Assembly: GCA_944338165.1 (NCBI GenBank)
Contig: CALVLN010000005.1
Coordinates: 1 to 64,000 of the forward strand
From: an uncultured Clostridia bacterium
GTDB taxonomy: Bacteria > Bacillota > Clostridia > Christensenellales > Borkfalkiaceae
DNA length: 64,000 nt
Direction: 5' to 3'
Made by a program: the position numbers and the translations under genes. Shown piece by piece: positions 8,248 to 15,972 of the stretch (position 1 is its first letter; every line of letters begins with the position of its first letter). The notes below the pieces were generated by a model, which saw only the letters and a program-made list of their open reading frames with translations, was not told where the DNA came from and searched no databases.

Positions 8248-9681
8248 TCAGCCTCCGATGAGCTTTCTGATAACATCTTTGTCGTTGTAGCTGTATTTTA
8301 TTCCCATGATCTCCTGGCAGGTCTCTCCGCCCTTGCCCGCCACGAGCAGGATATCCCCTTCGGCGCACAGCCCGAGCGCGTATGCCGTGCCCTTCTCCCT
8401 GTCCTGCACGCAGACGTAGCGTCTGCTTCGCCTGCGGACGCCCTGCTCGATCTGCGCGATGATGGCACACGGATCCTCGTAACGCGGATTGTCGGAGGTG
8501 AGCACGATGAAATCGCAGTATTTTGCCGCCGTTTCCCCCATTTTGGCGCGTTTGTCCGCATCGCGGTTGCCGCCGCAACCGAAGAGGAGCAGCAGCCTCC
8601 CGCAGCAGTGCTCTTTGAGCGCCGCCAGCGATTTTTCCAGCCCGTCCGGCGTGTGCGCGAAATCGACGAAAACGTCCGCGCCGCGGAAATTTGCCACCCA
8701 TTCCAGCCTGCCGTCCACGCCGCTGAGGGAGGAAAGCCCGCGGGAGATCGCATCCGCGGCGACGCCGAGATGCTGCGCCGCCGTCGCCGCCGCAAGCGCG
8801 TTGTACACGTTGTGCCGCCCCGTCAGAGAGAGCGTGCATTCGCACAGTTCGTCGCTCAGGTTGAGCAGCAGGCGGCTCCCCCGCAGCGTCTCGCTCTCGA
8901 TGACGGCAAAGGAATCGGCAGGGCCTTCCTGCCCGTACGTGAGATGCGGGAGTTCTCCGTTCAGCCGCGCCGAAAAGGGATCGTCGGCATTGAGCACGGA
9001 AAATCGGCTCGTCCCCGCGCGGAAAAGCAGCGCTTTTGCCGCCCCGTACGCCTCCAAAGACGGGAAAAAGTCGAGGTGATCCTGCGTGAGATTGGTAAAA
9101 ACCGCCGTATCAAAGACGATCGGGCACACCTTTTTCAGGGCGAGCGCGTGAGCGGAGACCTCCATGACGCAGGTACGCACGCCTGCACGCTTCATGTCGG
9201 CGAGCAGAGAAAAGAGGGTCACGGGGTCGGGCGTGGTGAGATCGGGCGGCAGCGTCGTTTCCCCGAAGCGCGCGCCGAGCGTGCCGATGAGCCCCGCCTT
9301 CTCCCCCGCCGCTTCCAGGACGGAATGGAGCATGTGCGCCGTCGTCGTCTTGCCGTTCGTCCCCGTCACGGCGCAAAGGCGCATCTCCCGTTCGGGATGC
9401 CCGTAGAACGCCGCGGCAAGCCGCGCCATCGCTTCCCTGCCGTCCGAAACCACGATCTGCGGGCAGGAGACGGCGCATTCACGCTCGCAGACGACGGCAC
9501 ACACGCCCCGGCGCGCCGCCTCCGCCGCATAGACGTGCGAATCGGTATGCGTGCCGCGGAAACAGAAAAAAAGGTCGCCCGCCTCTGCGACGCGGCTGTC
9601 CGTACAGAGCGACGCGACCTCCGCATCGCGAAATTGCAGCGTGCGGCAGGGAAACCCGTTGAGCAACCGAGAAAGTTTCAT
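8248..9681 (-). CDS. murE: meso-DAP-adding ligase MurE
   Basis: Adds the third stem-peptide residue to UDP-MurNAc-L-Ala-D-Glu. 477 residues; Mur ligase P-loop GTNGKTTT at 107-114, and the DNPR motif that marks meso-diaminopimelate specificity (lysine enzymes differ there). This fits the dapL and dapF genes elsewhere in the window. ATG 9681 has a GGGGGAA-type ribosome site; spacing to the PBP gene is 23 bases. Confidence 0.95.
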   Translation of the reverse strand: MKLSRLLNGFPCRTLQFRDAEVASLCTDSRVAEAGDLFFCFRGTHTDSHVYAAEAARRGVCAVVCERECAVSCPQIVVSDGREAMARLAAAFYGHPEREMRLCAVTGTNGKTTTAHMLHSVLEAAGEKAGLIGTLGARFGETTLPPDLTTPDPVTLFSLLADMKRAGVRTCVMEVSAHALALKKVCPIVFDTAVFTNLTQDHLDFFPSLEAYGAAKALLFRAGTSRFSVLNADDPFSARLNGELPHLTYGQEGPADSFAVIESETLRGSRLLLNLSDELCECTLSLTGRHNVYNALAAATAAQHLGVAADAISRGLSSLSGVDGRLEWVANFRGADVFVDFAHTPDGLEKSLAALKEHCCGRLLLLFGCGGNRDADKRAKMGETAAKYCDFIVLTSDNPRYEDPCAIIAQIEQGVRRRSRRYVCVQDREKGTAYALGLCAEGDILLVAGKGGETCQEIMGIKYSYNDKDVIRKLIGG

Positions 9682-9704
9682 AACATTCCCCCTTCCGAAG
9701 ATGA

Positions 9705-11432
9705 TCAGCTTTCGTACGGCGCGATCTTTCGGAGGGAGATGATGCCTTCAAAGATCTCTTTGGCACAAGGCGCGGCGACCGTGCTCCCGTAATACTGCCC
9801 CTGCGGCTCGTCGACGATGACGAGCGCGAGGTACTGCGGGTCGTCCGCGGGGAAAAATCCCACGAATGAGGAGACGTATTTCCCCTGCGCGATGTGCCCG
9901 TCCTCGTATTTTTGCGCGGTCCCCGTCTTGCCGCCCACGCGGTATCCCTCGATGTACGCGTTTTTTCCGCTCCCGTCGCGCACCACCCCTTCGAGCATGC
10001 GGCAGAGGATGGACGAGGCTTCCTCGCTCACCGTTCTGCCTGCGAGCGCGCGCTCGACGGGGATGCGCACCGAACCGTCGTCCGACGCGATCTCCTTCAC
10101 GAGGCGCGGCACGTAATAATATCCGCCGTTGACCGCCGCGGCGGAAGCACACGCGAGCTGCAGGGCGGTGACGGCGATCGTCTGCCCGAAGCCGATGCGC
10201 GCGAGATCGCAGTCCCGCACCGTCCCCTCGGGCAGCAGCATCCCTATGCTTTCCCCCGAAAAATCGATCCCCGTCGCGCGCCCGAAGCGGAACGCTTCGA
10301 GGTAATCGTAAAAGGTTTCCTCCCCCAGGGAGAGCGCGATATCCACAAAACAGGGGTTGCAGCTGTTGTTGAGCGCCTCGGCGAGCGTCTGATTGCTGTG
10401 CTTGCCGTTTTTATGGTCGCTCCAGCAGCGGATGGTCGTGCCGTCCACCGTGCGCGTGCGCGAACTCGGAAAGATATGCGTCACGGAAAGCGCCTGCGGA
10501 TTGCCGCGCAGCGATTCTTCGATGTCGGCGGCGGCGGTAACGATCTTGAACGTCGACCCCGGCTCGAACACGTCGCTCAGCGTCCGGTTGCGGGAGAGCG
10601 CGTTGAGCGCGGACAGATCGTCGCGCGGGACCTCGTTGAGGTCGTACGACGGCAGGCAGACCATGGCGAGCACTTCAAAGGTATCGGGATCGAGCAGGAT
10701 GCACTGGGCAGACTTCGCCTGATGTTCAGCGAGCGCCCGGCCCATCGCCTCTTCGCAGAGCGCCTGCAGGCGCGCATCGACCGTGAGCGTGAGAGAGAGC
10801 CCCTTTTCCGCGGGCAGATACGCCGCGGCGGCGCCTTCGATCTCCGCCCCGACGAGGTCGGCGCTCTCCGCGATCTCCCCGTCCTTGCCGCGCAGGAATC
10901 GATCGTAATACCCTTCGAGCCCGGTCGTACCCGTGCGGTCGGCGGAAGTAAAACCCAGGATCTGGCAGCCGAGCGCGCCATACGGATAAAACCGCAGATT
11001 ATCGCGCGCGTAATACACGCCGGGAAGATCGAGGCCTTCCAGGGCGAGCACGCGCTCTTTTTCCGCCTGCTTTATCACGGTGACTTCCGAACGCGTGCGG
11101 TCGGTGAGTTTTTCGTAAAGCTCCGCGTAGGTGAGGCCGAGCGCGCCGGAAAGCGCCTGCGCCGTCCCTTCCGCGTCCTCCACGGCGGCCGCGCGCGCAT
11201 AGACGCTGTAGCCCGTGACGTTACCCGCAAGCAGTTCGCCGTTGCGGTCGAAGATCTTGCCGCGCTCGGCGATGACGGGGATCTCCCGCGTCCATTGTCC
11301 GATGGCGCGATAGCGGAGTTCGTCGTCCCAAACGACCTGTATGTAAAAAAAACGGGACAAAAAAAGGCAAAAAAGAAAGGTTATCGCCAATAGAACGGCA
11401 AATAACCTCTTTCGTAAGACAGACAGGGACAT
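9705..11432 (-). CDS. Septal class B penicillin-binding protein
   Basis: Transpeptidase that crosslinks septal peptidoglycan, partner of FtsW (FtsI/PBP2B/SpoVD family). 575 residues: an N-terminal membrane helix (about 8-30), the dimerisation domain (FDRNGELLAG), then the transpeptidase with S293-TF-K296, S357-C-N359 and K502-T-G. No PASTA repeats follow, unlike SpoVD and many PBP2B. Start is uncertain: ATG 11432 has no ribosome site close by, while GGAGGAGG at 11463-11456 sits 8 bases before an in-frame ATC at 11447. Confidence 0.93.
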   Translation of the reverse strand: MSLSVLRKRLFAVLLAITFLFCLFLSRFFYIQVVWDDELRYRAIGQWTREIPVIAERGKIFDRNGELLAGNVTGYSVYARAAAVEDAEGTAQALSGALGLTYAELYEKLTDRTRSEVTVIKQAEKERVLALEGLDLPGVYYARDNLRFYPYGALGCQILGFTSADRTGTTGLEGYYDRFLRGKDGEIAESADLVGAEIEGAAAAYLPAEKGLSLTLTVDARLQALCEEAMGRALAEHQAKSAQCILLDPDTFEVLAMVCLPSYDLNEVPRDDLSALNALSRNRTLSDVFEPGSTFKIVTAAADIEESLRGNPQALSVTHIFPSSRTRTVDGTTIRCWSDHKNGKHSNQTLAEALNNSCNPCFVDIALSLGEETFYDYLEAFRFGRATGIDFSGESIGMLLPEGTVRDCDLARIGFGQTIAVTALQLACASAAAVNGGYYYVPRLVKEIASDDGSVRIPVERALAGRTVSEEASSILCRMLEGVVRDGSGKNAYIEGYRVGGKTGTAQKYEDGHIAQGKYVSSFVGFFPADDPQYLALVIVDEPQGQYYGSTVAAPCAKEIFEGIISLRKIAPYES

Positions 11433-11455
11433 ATCCGTCGGTTTGATGTTGTTTT

Positions 11456-11463
11456 CCTCCTCC
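11456..11463 (-). promoter_or_regulatory. Ribosome site misplaced for the PBP ATG
   Basis: GGAGGAGG on the minus strand is the only strong Shine-Dalgarno in the ftsL-pbp gap. It is 23 bases from the ATG at 11432 but 8 bases from an in-frame ATC at 11447, which would add five residues. Confidence 0.5.
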
Positions 11464-11470
11464 GAGGGCG

Positions 11471-12277
11471 TTACGCGGGCAGGATCATGCCCATCTGCTG
11501 CGCAAACTCGGCGACGTTTTCAAAGCTCTGCACCGCGTCGATGCTCTGCTCGATGCTCATCGCCTGCGCGCGGAGCGTTTCCGCCGCCGTCTCCAGCGTG
11601 CCGAGCTCGGTGCTCAGCGTGCTCAGAACGGAGGTATTCACGCAGATGATGGCAAGCGCCACCACCACGACGAGCGCGATCGCCGCAAGCAGGAGCTTCG
11701 CCTTGTTCGTCAGCTCGTAGGCAGCGCCGAATGTCTGACGGCTCTGCGGTTCCGCGCTCACGGCTTCCCTGCGGCGGAGCGTCTCCATGGTGCGGGACGT
11801 CGGGCGCGCGTCCTCGTCCTCTTCCTCTGCGGCCGCGGGTGCGGGCATGGGAGCGGGCGCGGGTGCGGGCATGGGAGCGGGCGCGGAAACGGGGATCTCC
11901 ACGGGCGCGGCGACCGCCGCGGCGTCGTAGAGCACGCCGTCTTTATAGCTGAGGCCGTCGAACAGCCCCTTCTTCTCGATCGAGCGGACGGGAACGTACT
12001 GCGAGATGCGGCGGGCGGTCATATCCGCGTCGAAATCCGCCGCGGGAGCTGCGTACGCTTTCTCCAGCACGGGAGCAGACGCTGCCGCGGCCTGCGGTGC
12101 GGCAGCAGGCTGTTCGGACGCATAAGGTTCGCCCCCGAAGATGCGGGCATAGTTTTCAGAGATACGTCCGTTGAATTCGCGCGCTTCGCGCTCCTCGGCG
12201 CGCGCGCGGGCCTCGCGGCGTTCGGGCGATTCTTCTTCCGTATACGGCAGCGTTCTTTCCAAAATTGCAGTGGCCAT
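11471..12277 (-). CDS. FtsL-like protein with long cytoplasmic part
   Basis: Probable FtsL-type divisome protein, judged from its place between rsmH and the septal PBP. Of 268 residues only the end looks like FtsL: a membrane helix at about 194-214 (KLLLAAIALVVVVALAIIC) followed by a short coiled-coil-like region (TELGTLETAAETLRAQAMSIEQ). Ahead of it is a 190-residue hydrophilic part that is Ala/Pro- and Glu-rich, with an APAPMPAP octapeptide repeat. Usual FtsL is about 110 residues. The N-terminal part has no family I recognise. GGAGC ribosome site before ATG 12277. Confidence 0.75.
   Translation of the reverse strand: MATAILERTLPYTEEESPERREARARAEEREAREFNGRISENYARIFGGEPYASEQPAAAPQAAAASAPVLEKAYAAPAADFDADMTARRISQYVPVRSIEKKGLFDGLSYKDGVLYDAAAVAAPVEIPVSAPAPMPAPAPAPMPAPAAAEEEDEDARPTSRTMETLRRREAVSAEPQSRQTFGAAYELTNKAKLLLAAIALVVVVALAIICVNTSVLSTLSTELGTLETAAETLRAQAMSIEQSIDAVQSFENVAEFAQQMGMILPA
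11837..11884. repeat. Perfect 24-bp tandem repeat, two copies
   Basis: Units 11837-11860 and 11861-11884 are identical and encode tandem APAPMPAP octapeptides in the cytoplasmic linker of the FtsL-like protein. The copy number may vary between strains. Confidence 0.85.
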
Positions 12278-12320
12278 TTCCGTGCTCCTTATAGTTTATG
12301 TTTGTCCCTCCGCCGTCATG

Positions 12321-13256
12321 CTATCGTTTCTCGGCGACGCGGAGTTTTGCGCATTTGCTGCGCGAGTTTTCGGCAAGTTCCTGCGGGCCCGCCGTGACGG
12401 GCTTTTTCGTCACCGGCTCCAATTCCTTTTTCCTTCCGCAGACGCAGACGGGAAAGCTCTTGGGGCAGGTACAGTCGGTGCTCAGGTCGCGGAAGACGTT
12501 TTTGACGATCCTGTCCTCCAGCGAATGGAAGGTCAGCACCGCGATGCGTCCGCCGGGCTTCAGGCGCCTTGCAAGCCCCCTCACGCAGGCGTCCAGCCCT
12601 TCCAGCTCGCCGTTGACTTCGATGCGGATCGCCTGAAAGGTCTGCCTCGCACAGGGGCCCTGATGACGGAATTTTGCGGGGATAGCCTCTTCTATGAGTC
12701 GCGTGAGTTCCCCGCAGGTGGTGATGCGTGCCTTCGCCCTCGCCCGCGCGATATTCCGCACGATGAGGGACGCGAACCGCTCTTCCCCGTATTCCCTGAG
12801 GATGCGGACGAGCCGTTCCTCCGGATATTCGTTGACGACGGTCTCCGCCGTGAGCGGGCTGCAGCGGTCCATGCGCATGTCGAGCGGCGCATCCGCTTTG
12901 AGGTAGGAAAACCCGCGGTCTTTATCGTCGATCTGATGGGAGGAAACTCCGAAATCGAGCAGCACGCCGTCCAGAAGTTCCACCCCTTCCGCGTCCAGGA
13001 CGCGGGCGTAATCTTTATAATCGGAATGATGCAGGGAATACCTGCCGGCGAACGGCCGCAGCCGTTCCTCCGCCGCCGCCAGCGCCTCATCGTCCTTATC
13101 GGTGGCAATGAGCCGCACGGTCGGATCCGCGGAGAGGATGGCGAAGGAGTGTCCTCCGCCGCCTACGGTGCCGTCGAAATAGACGCCGCCGCTGCGGATG
13201 CGGAGCCCGTCGATGACCTCGCGGAGCATCACGGGAACGTGGTGAAAGGCAGTCAT
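12321..13256 (-). CDS. rsmH: 16S rRNA C1402 N4-methyltransferase RsmH
   Basis: SAM-dependent methyltransferase (MraW) that modifies C1402 in the 16S rRNA decoding site. 311 residues from ATG 13256 (MTAFHHVPVMLREV); SAM motif FDGTVGGGGHS and the conserved HQIDDKDRGFSY block are present. The start overlaps the mraZ stop (ATGA). It ends in TAG, which shows TAG is a normal stop codon in this genome. Confidence 0.95.
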   Translation of the reverse strand: MTAFHHVPVMLREVIDGLRIRSGGVYFDGTVGGGGHSFAILSADPTVRLIATDKDDEALAAAEERLRPFAGRYSLHHSDYKDYARVLDAEGVELLDGVLLDFGVSSHQIDDKDRGFSYLKADAPLDMRMDRCSPLTAETVVNEYPEERLVRILREYGEERFASLIVRNIARARAKARITTCGELTRLIEEAIPAKFRHQGPCARQTFQAIRIEVNGELEGLDACVRGLARRLKPGGRIAVLTFHSLEDRIVKNVFRDLSTDCTCPKSFPVCVCGRKKELEPVTKKPVTAGPQELAENSRSKCAKLRVAEKR

Positions 13257-13675
13257 CAGAAGCCCACCAGCTCGTACGCTTCGTCGACGCTGATGGAGGC
13301 GTTGAGTTTGTCGAACGCTTCCTTGGACCAGATCTCGAGATAATCGCCCATCCCGATGGTGACCACGTCCTTCTCGATGCCTGCATGCGCCCTGAGCGGC
13401 TGCGGCAGCAGCGTGCGGCCCTGGTCGTCCTCGTTCACCTCTTCCACCGAGCTCTCGATCTTGCGCTTGGCAAGCAGCTTCTGCGGTTCGGATGCGCGGA
13501 TGCTCTTGAGCGCTTCCAGCCGCTCCTCGAGCGCCGCCTTGGGATAGACGCCGATGCAGCCCTGCGAACCCGCCACGAAGTAGTACTCGTCGCCGAGATC
13601 CTTGCGGAACTTCTTCGGGATCCTGATTCTGTTTTTCCCGTCCAGCTGGTGGCTGACCGTCCCGCAAAACTGCAT
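13256..13675 (-). CDS. mraZ: Transcriptional regulator MraZ
   Basis: DNA-binding repressor of its own division and cell-wall operon, AbrB-like fold with two MraZ domains. 139 residues; the first copy has GTVSHQLDGKNRIRIPKKFR, the second NEDDQGRTLLPQPLR. It is the first gene of the operon, with a perfect promoter 32 bases upstream and repeated GTGG elements beyond the -35 box. Confidence 0.95.
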   Translation of the reverse strand: MQFCGTVSHQLDGKNRIRIPKKFRKDLGDEYYFVAGSQGCIGVYPKAALEERLEALKSIRASEPQKLLAKRKIESSVEEVNEDDQGRTLLPQPLRAHAGIEKDVVTIGMGDYLEIWSKEAFDKLNASISVDEAYELVGF

Positions 13676-13706
13676 GCACTTTCCCCTTTTTGACTAACTT
13701 GAATCT

Positions 13707-13735
13707 ATTGTAACACACACCCTTCATTCTGTCAA
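13707..13735 (-). promoter_or_regulatory. Sigma-A promoter of the dcw operon
   Basis: Minus strand TTGACA (13735-13730), 17-bp spacer, TACAAT (13712-13707), just upstream of mraZ. Confidence 0.9.
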
Positions 13736-13752
13736 CCACCTTTGACCACTTT
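13736..13752 (-). promoter_or_regulatory. mraZ: Possible MraZ boxes
   Basis: On the minus strand AAAGTGG (13752-13746) and AAGGTGG (13742-13736) lie 10 bp apart directly upstream of the -35 box, and a weaker AGGGTG lies inside the spacer. MraZ is known to bind closely spaced G-rich repeats in its own promoter. The match to a specific consensus is approximate. Confidence 0.45.
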
Positions 13753-13804
13753 TTTTGCGAAAATTGCAAAAAAATTTACTTTTTTGCGGACATGCCATCC
13801 GTTT

Positions 13805-14647
13805 TTATGGTCTTTGCAACAAAAACATTTGTTCGTATTGTATCAGATTGGTCATTTTTCCCTCTCCGAGGAAGAAAATTACCGTTTTTTTCCCGTTTTT
13901 TCCCCGTTTCAGGCAAAAATCCGAAAATTTGTTTGGATTTTCAGGGAAGTGGTCATCCGTCCCTATCGGCGCGGGGCGAGTGGTCACGTCTCCCTGCCCG
14001 CATGCGCAGCCGGGCCCCAGCAGGGCGGCGAGACGGCGGGCGGTCCCGTCGCAGCCGTCAAAGACGGGGGCGCGGTAAAAGGCGGATATGCGGTCGCGCA
14101 GGAAGCAGTAATGGGTACAGCCGAGCACCACGCCGTCGCAGGAAACGCGCGGCAGATGGGCGCTGAGGTCGAGGGAGGCAAAGTCTCCCCCCGCCCCTTC
14201 CACGGCGGAAGCGAGCCCGGGGCAGGCACGCACCTCCACGCGGCATCCCCGCGCGCGGGCGACGAGCGAGGCAAGGCGGCGGCTGGACGCGGTGTGCGGC
14301 GTCGCCAAAACGAGCACGCGCGCGCAGCGGGCGGCGGCGGGCAGAACGGCGGGCTCGACGCCGACGACGGGAAAGGCAAACTCGGCGCGCATGCGTTCCG
14401 CGGCGGCTGCCGTCGCCGTATTGCAGGCAAGCACGGCGGCGTCCGCGCCGAGGCGGGAAAAAAGGCGCATCGCACGGCGCGTAAGGGAGACGATCTCCCC
14501 TTGCGTGCGGCTGCCGTACGGCGCGTGCGCATTGTCCCCGAAGTAGAGATAGCAGGCGCCGGGACAGCGCGCGGCGCAGGCGTCCAGGACGTTGAGCCCG
14601 CCGATGCCGCTGTCAAAGACGCCGACGAGCGGATGAAAAAGCTGCAT
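13805..14647 (-). CDS. murI: Glutamate racemase MurI
   Basis: Makes D-glutamate for MurD in peptidoglycan synthesis. 280 residues from ATG 14647 with GGAGG upstream. Starts VGVFDSGIGGLNVLDA; the catalytic cysteines are in LACNTA and VVLGCTHYC. The last 45 residues or so form a Lys/Phe-rich extension beyond the usual end. It lies upstream of mraZ in the same direction, but the mraZ promoter separates them. Confidence 0.95.
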   Translation of the reverse strand: MQLFHPLVGVFDSGIGGLNVLDACAARCPGACYLYFGDNAHAPYGSRTQGEIVSLTRRAMRLFSRLGADAAVLACNTATAAAAERMRAEFAFPVVGVEPAVLPAAARCARVLVLATPHTASSRRLASLVARARGCRVEVRACPGLASAVEGAGGDFASLDLSAHLPRVSCDGVVLGCTHYCFLRDRISAFYRAPVFDGCDGTARRLAALLGPGCACGQGDVTTRPAPIGTDDHFPENPNKFSDFCLKRGKNGKKTVIFFLGEGKMTNLIQYEQMFLLQRP

Positions 14648-14716
14648 GAGACCTCCCGAAGGCGAGGAATTTGCCCCCGGCGGCAAAAAAATTTGCGCAA
14701 AGGCGGCGAAAAACAG

Positions 14717-14745
14717 TTTACAAGCATTTTATTTTATGCTAAAAT
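14717..14745 (+). promoter_or_regulatory. Promoter of rpsT
   Basis: TTTACA (14717-14722), 17-bp spacer, TAAAAT (14740-14745), in the AT-rich gap between murI and rpsT. Confidence 0.75.
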
Positions 14746-14800
14746 AAGTAAGGTTTTGAAAATCATCACGAAAAAGCATTGAATAAAGGAGAGATCTACC

Positions 14801-15067
14801 GTGCCTAACATCAAATCTGCGAAAAAGCGCGTTCTGGTGACCGAGAAGAAGACGGAGCAGAACAAAGCCATCAAGTCGGCCCTCAAGACGGCGATCAAGA
14901 AGTTCCTCGCCGCCGTCAACGCAGGCGACAAGGAAACGGCTGCCGCCCTCTATCCCGCGACGATCTCCGCGATCGATTCCGCCGTCACCAAGGGCATCCT
15001 TCACAAGAACAACGCCGACAATAAGAAGGCGAAGCTCGCAAAGAAGATGGCATCCCTCGCCGCATAA
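14801..15067 (+). CDS. rpsT: 30S ribosomal protein S20
   Basis: Primary 16S rRNA-binding protein. 88 residues, standard length and very Lys/Ala-rich (PNIKSAKKRVLVTEKK...). It starts with GTG at 14801 behind AAAGGAGAG, so the start is not ATG. It is monocistronic: its own promoter upstream and a terminator right after the gene. Confidence 0.97.
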   Translation: MPNIKSAKKRVLVTEKKTEQNKAIKSALKTAIKKFLAAVNAGDKETAAALYPATISAIDSAVTKGILHKNNADNKKAKLAKKMASLAA

Positions 15068-15091
15068 CTTTTTTTCTCGAACAAAACGGGA

Positions 15092-15122
15092 AGCGTCTGC
15101 CGTTACGGCAGGCGCTTTTTTC
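15092..15122 (+). terminator. Terminator of rpsT
   Basis: AGCGTCTGCCG, three-base loop, CGGCAGGCGCT (one G-U pair), then T6. Confidence 0.9.
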
Positions 15123-15136
15123 CGTGTCACCCCCCG

Positions 15137-15164
15137 CCCCGCCGCCCCGCGGCGGGGCTTCTTT
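15137..15164 (+). terminator. Second GC-rich hairpin after rpsT
   Basis: CCCCGCCG (15137-15144) pairs with CGGCGGGG (15150-15157), followed by CTTCTTTT. It may act as a back-up terminator insulating the next transcription unit. Confidence 0.55.
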
Positions 15165-15258
15165 TATCAAATTTGTCGCGCGCACGCGAGGCGACGGCAG
15201 GCTGCGGCCGCGGACAAAAAAATTTACAAAAATATTACAGAATTTGCCGTTCATTCAG

Positions 15259-15287
15259 TTGACAAACGCACAAGGAACCGCTATACT
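15259..15287 (+). promoter_or_regulatory. Promoter of the XRE-potABCD operon
   Basis: TTGACA (15259-15264), 17-bp spacer, TATACT (15282-15287). The 348-base gap 15068-15415 holds two hairpins, this promoter, an approximately 120-base leader with two operator-like palindromes, and a small hairpin (CGCCGC/GCGGCG) next to the ribosome site. Confidence 0.88.
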
Positions 15288-15299
15288 TTACCGCGGTTT

Positions 15300-15316
15300 G
15301 TTTATTCTTAGTAAAC
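15300..15316. promoter_or_regulatory. Operator-like palindrome 1
   Basis: GTTTA-N7-TAAAC just downstream of the -10 box, covering the likely transcription start. It has the same arms and 7-base spacer as the second site at 15357-15379. Confidence 0.6.
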
Positions 15317-15356
15317 TTTTTGTTTATTTTCCCTGTCGTTTCGGGAAAATAATGAA

Positions 15357-15379
15357 AAAGTTTACAATTACTAAACTTT
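15357..15379. promoter_or_regulatory. Operator-like palindrome 2
   Basis: AAAGTTTA-N7-TAAACTTT, a perfect 8-bp inverted repeat sharing GTTTA-N7-TAAAC with site 1, centred 60 bp downstream of it. Likely bound by the XRE regulator encoded next. Confidence 0.65.
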
Positions 15380-15415
15380 TAAGGGGGTAACGCCGCTTTC
15401 GGGCGGCGGGAGCGT

Positions 15416-15949
15416 ATGGAACTCGGCGCAAAACTCAAGGATATGCGGCAGCAGAAAAACCTCACGCAGGAAGAACTTGCCGACCGCTGCGAACTGACGA
15501 AGGGATACATCTCTCAGCTGGAAAACGATTTGACCAGCCCCTCCATCGCCACGCTCGTGGACATCCTCAATGCCCTCGGCAGCAACCTGAGCGACTTCTT
15601 CCACGAGGAAACGGAGGAAAAGATCGTCTTCTCCGAGGCGGAATACATCGAAAAGAATACGGACGGCGTCTGCATCAACTGGGTCATCCCCAACGCGCAG
15701 AAAAACCGCATGGAGCCGCTGCTCGTCGAACTTTCGCCGGGCGGCGCGACCGAGCCGGACGTCCCGCACGAAGGCGAGGAATTCGGCTTCGTGCTCGAAG
15801 GGCGCATCGCCGTCATCCGCGCAGACAAGCAATATCCCGTCAAAAAGGGCGAGAGTTTTTATTACACCGCGGACAAAGAACATTACATCGTCAACAAAGG
15901 CAAGAGCCGTGCGAGATTCCTCTGGGTCTCCACCCCTCCCAACTTTTAA
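15416..15949 (+). CDS. XRE-cupin transcriptional regulator
   Basis: Predicted DNA-binding regulator of the polyamine operon that follows. 177 residues: a helix-turn-helix at about 6-60 (LTQEELADRCELTKGYISQLEN) and a cupin fold at about 105-175 (PHEGEEFGFVLEGRIAV). This two-domain layout matches PuuR-like regulators, whose cupin senses small molecules. It is the first gene of the operon, 23 bases before potA, and two matching palindromes in its leader suggest autorepression. Whether it senses polyamines is inferred from context. Confidence 0.88.
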   Translation: MELGAKLKDMRQQKNLTQEELADRCELTKGYISQLENDLTSPSIATLVDILNALGSNLSDFFHEETEEKIVFSEAEYIEKNTDGVCINWVIPNAQKNRMEPLLVELSPGGATEPDVPHEGEEFGFVLEGRIAVIRADKQYPVKKGESFYYTADKEHYIVNKGKSRARFLWVSTPPNF

Positions 15950-15972
15950 GGTCATACAAAAGGAGATCTGCC

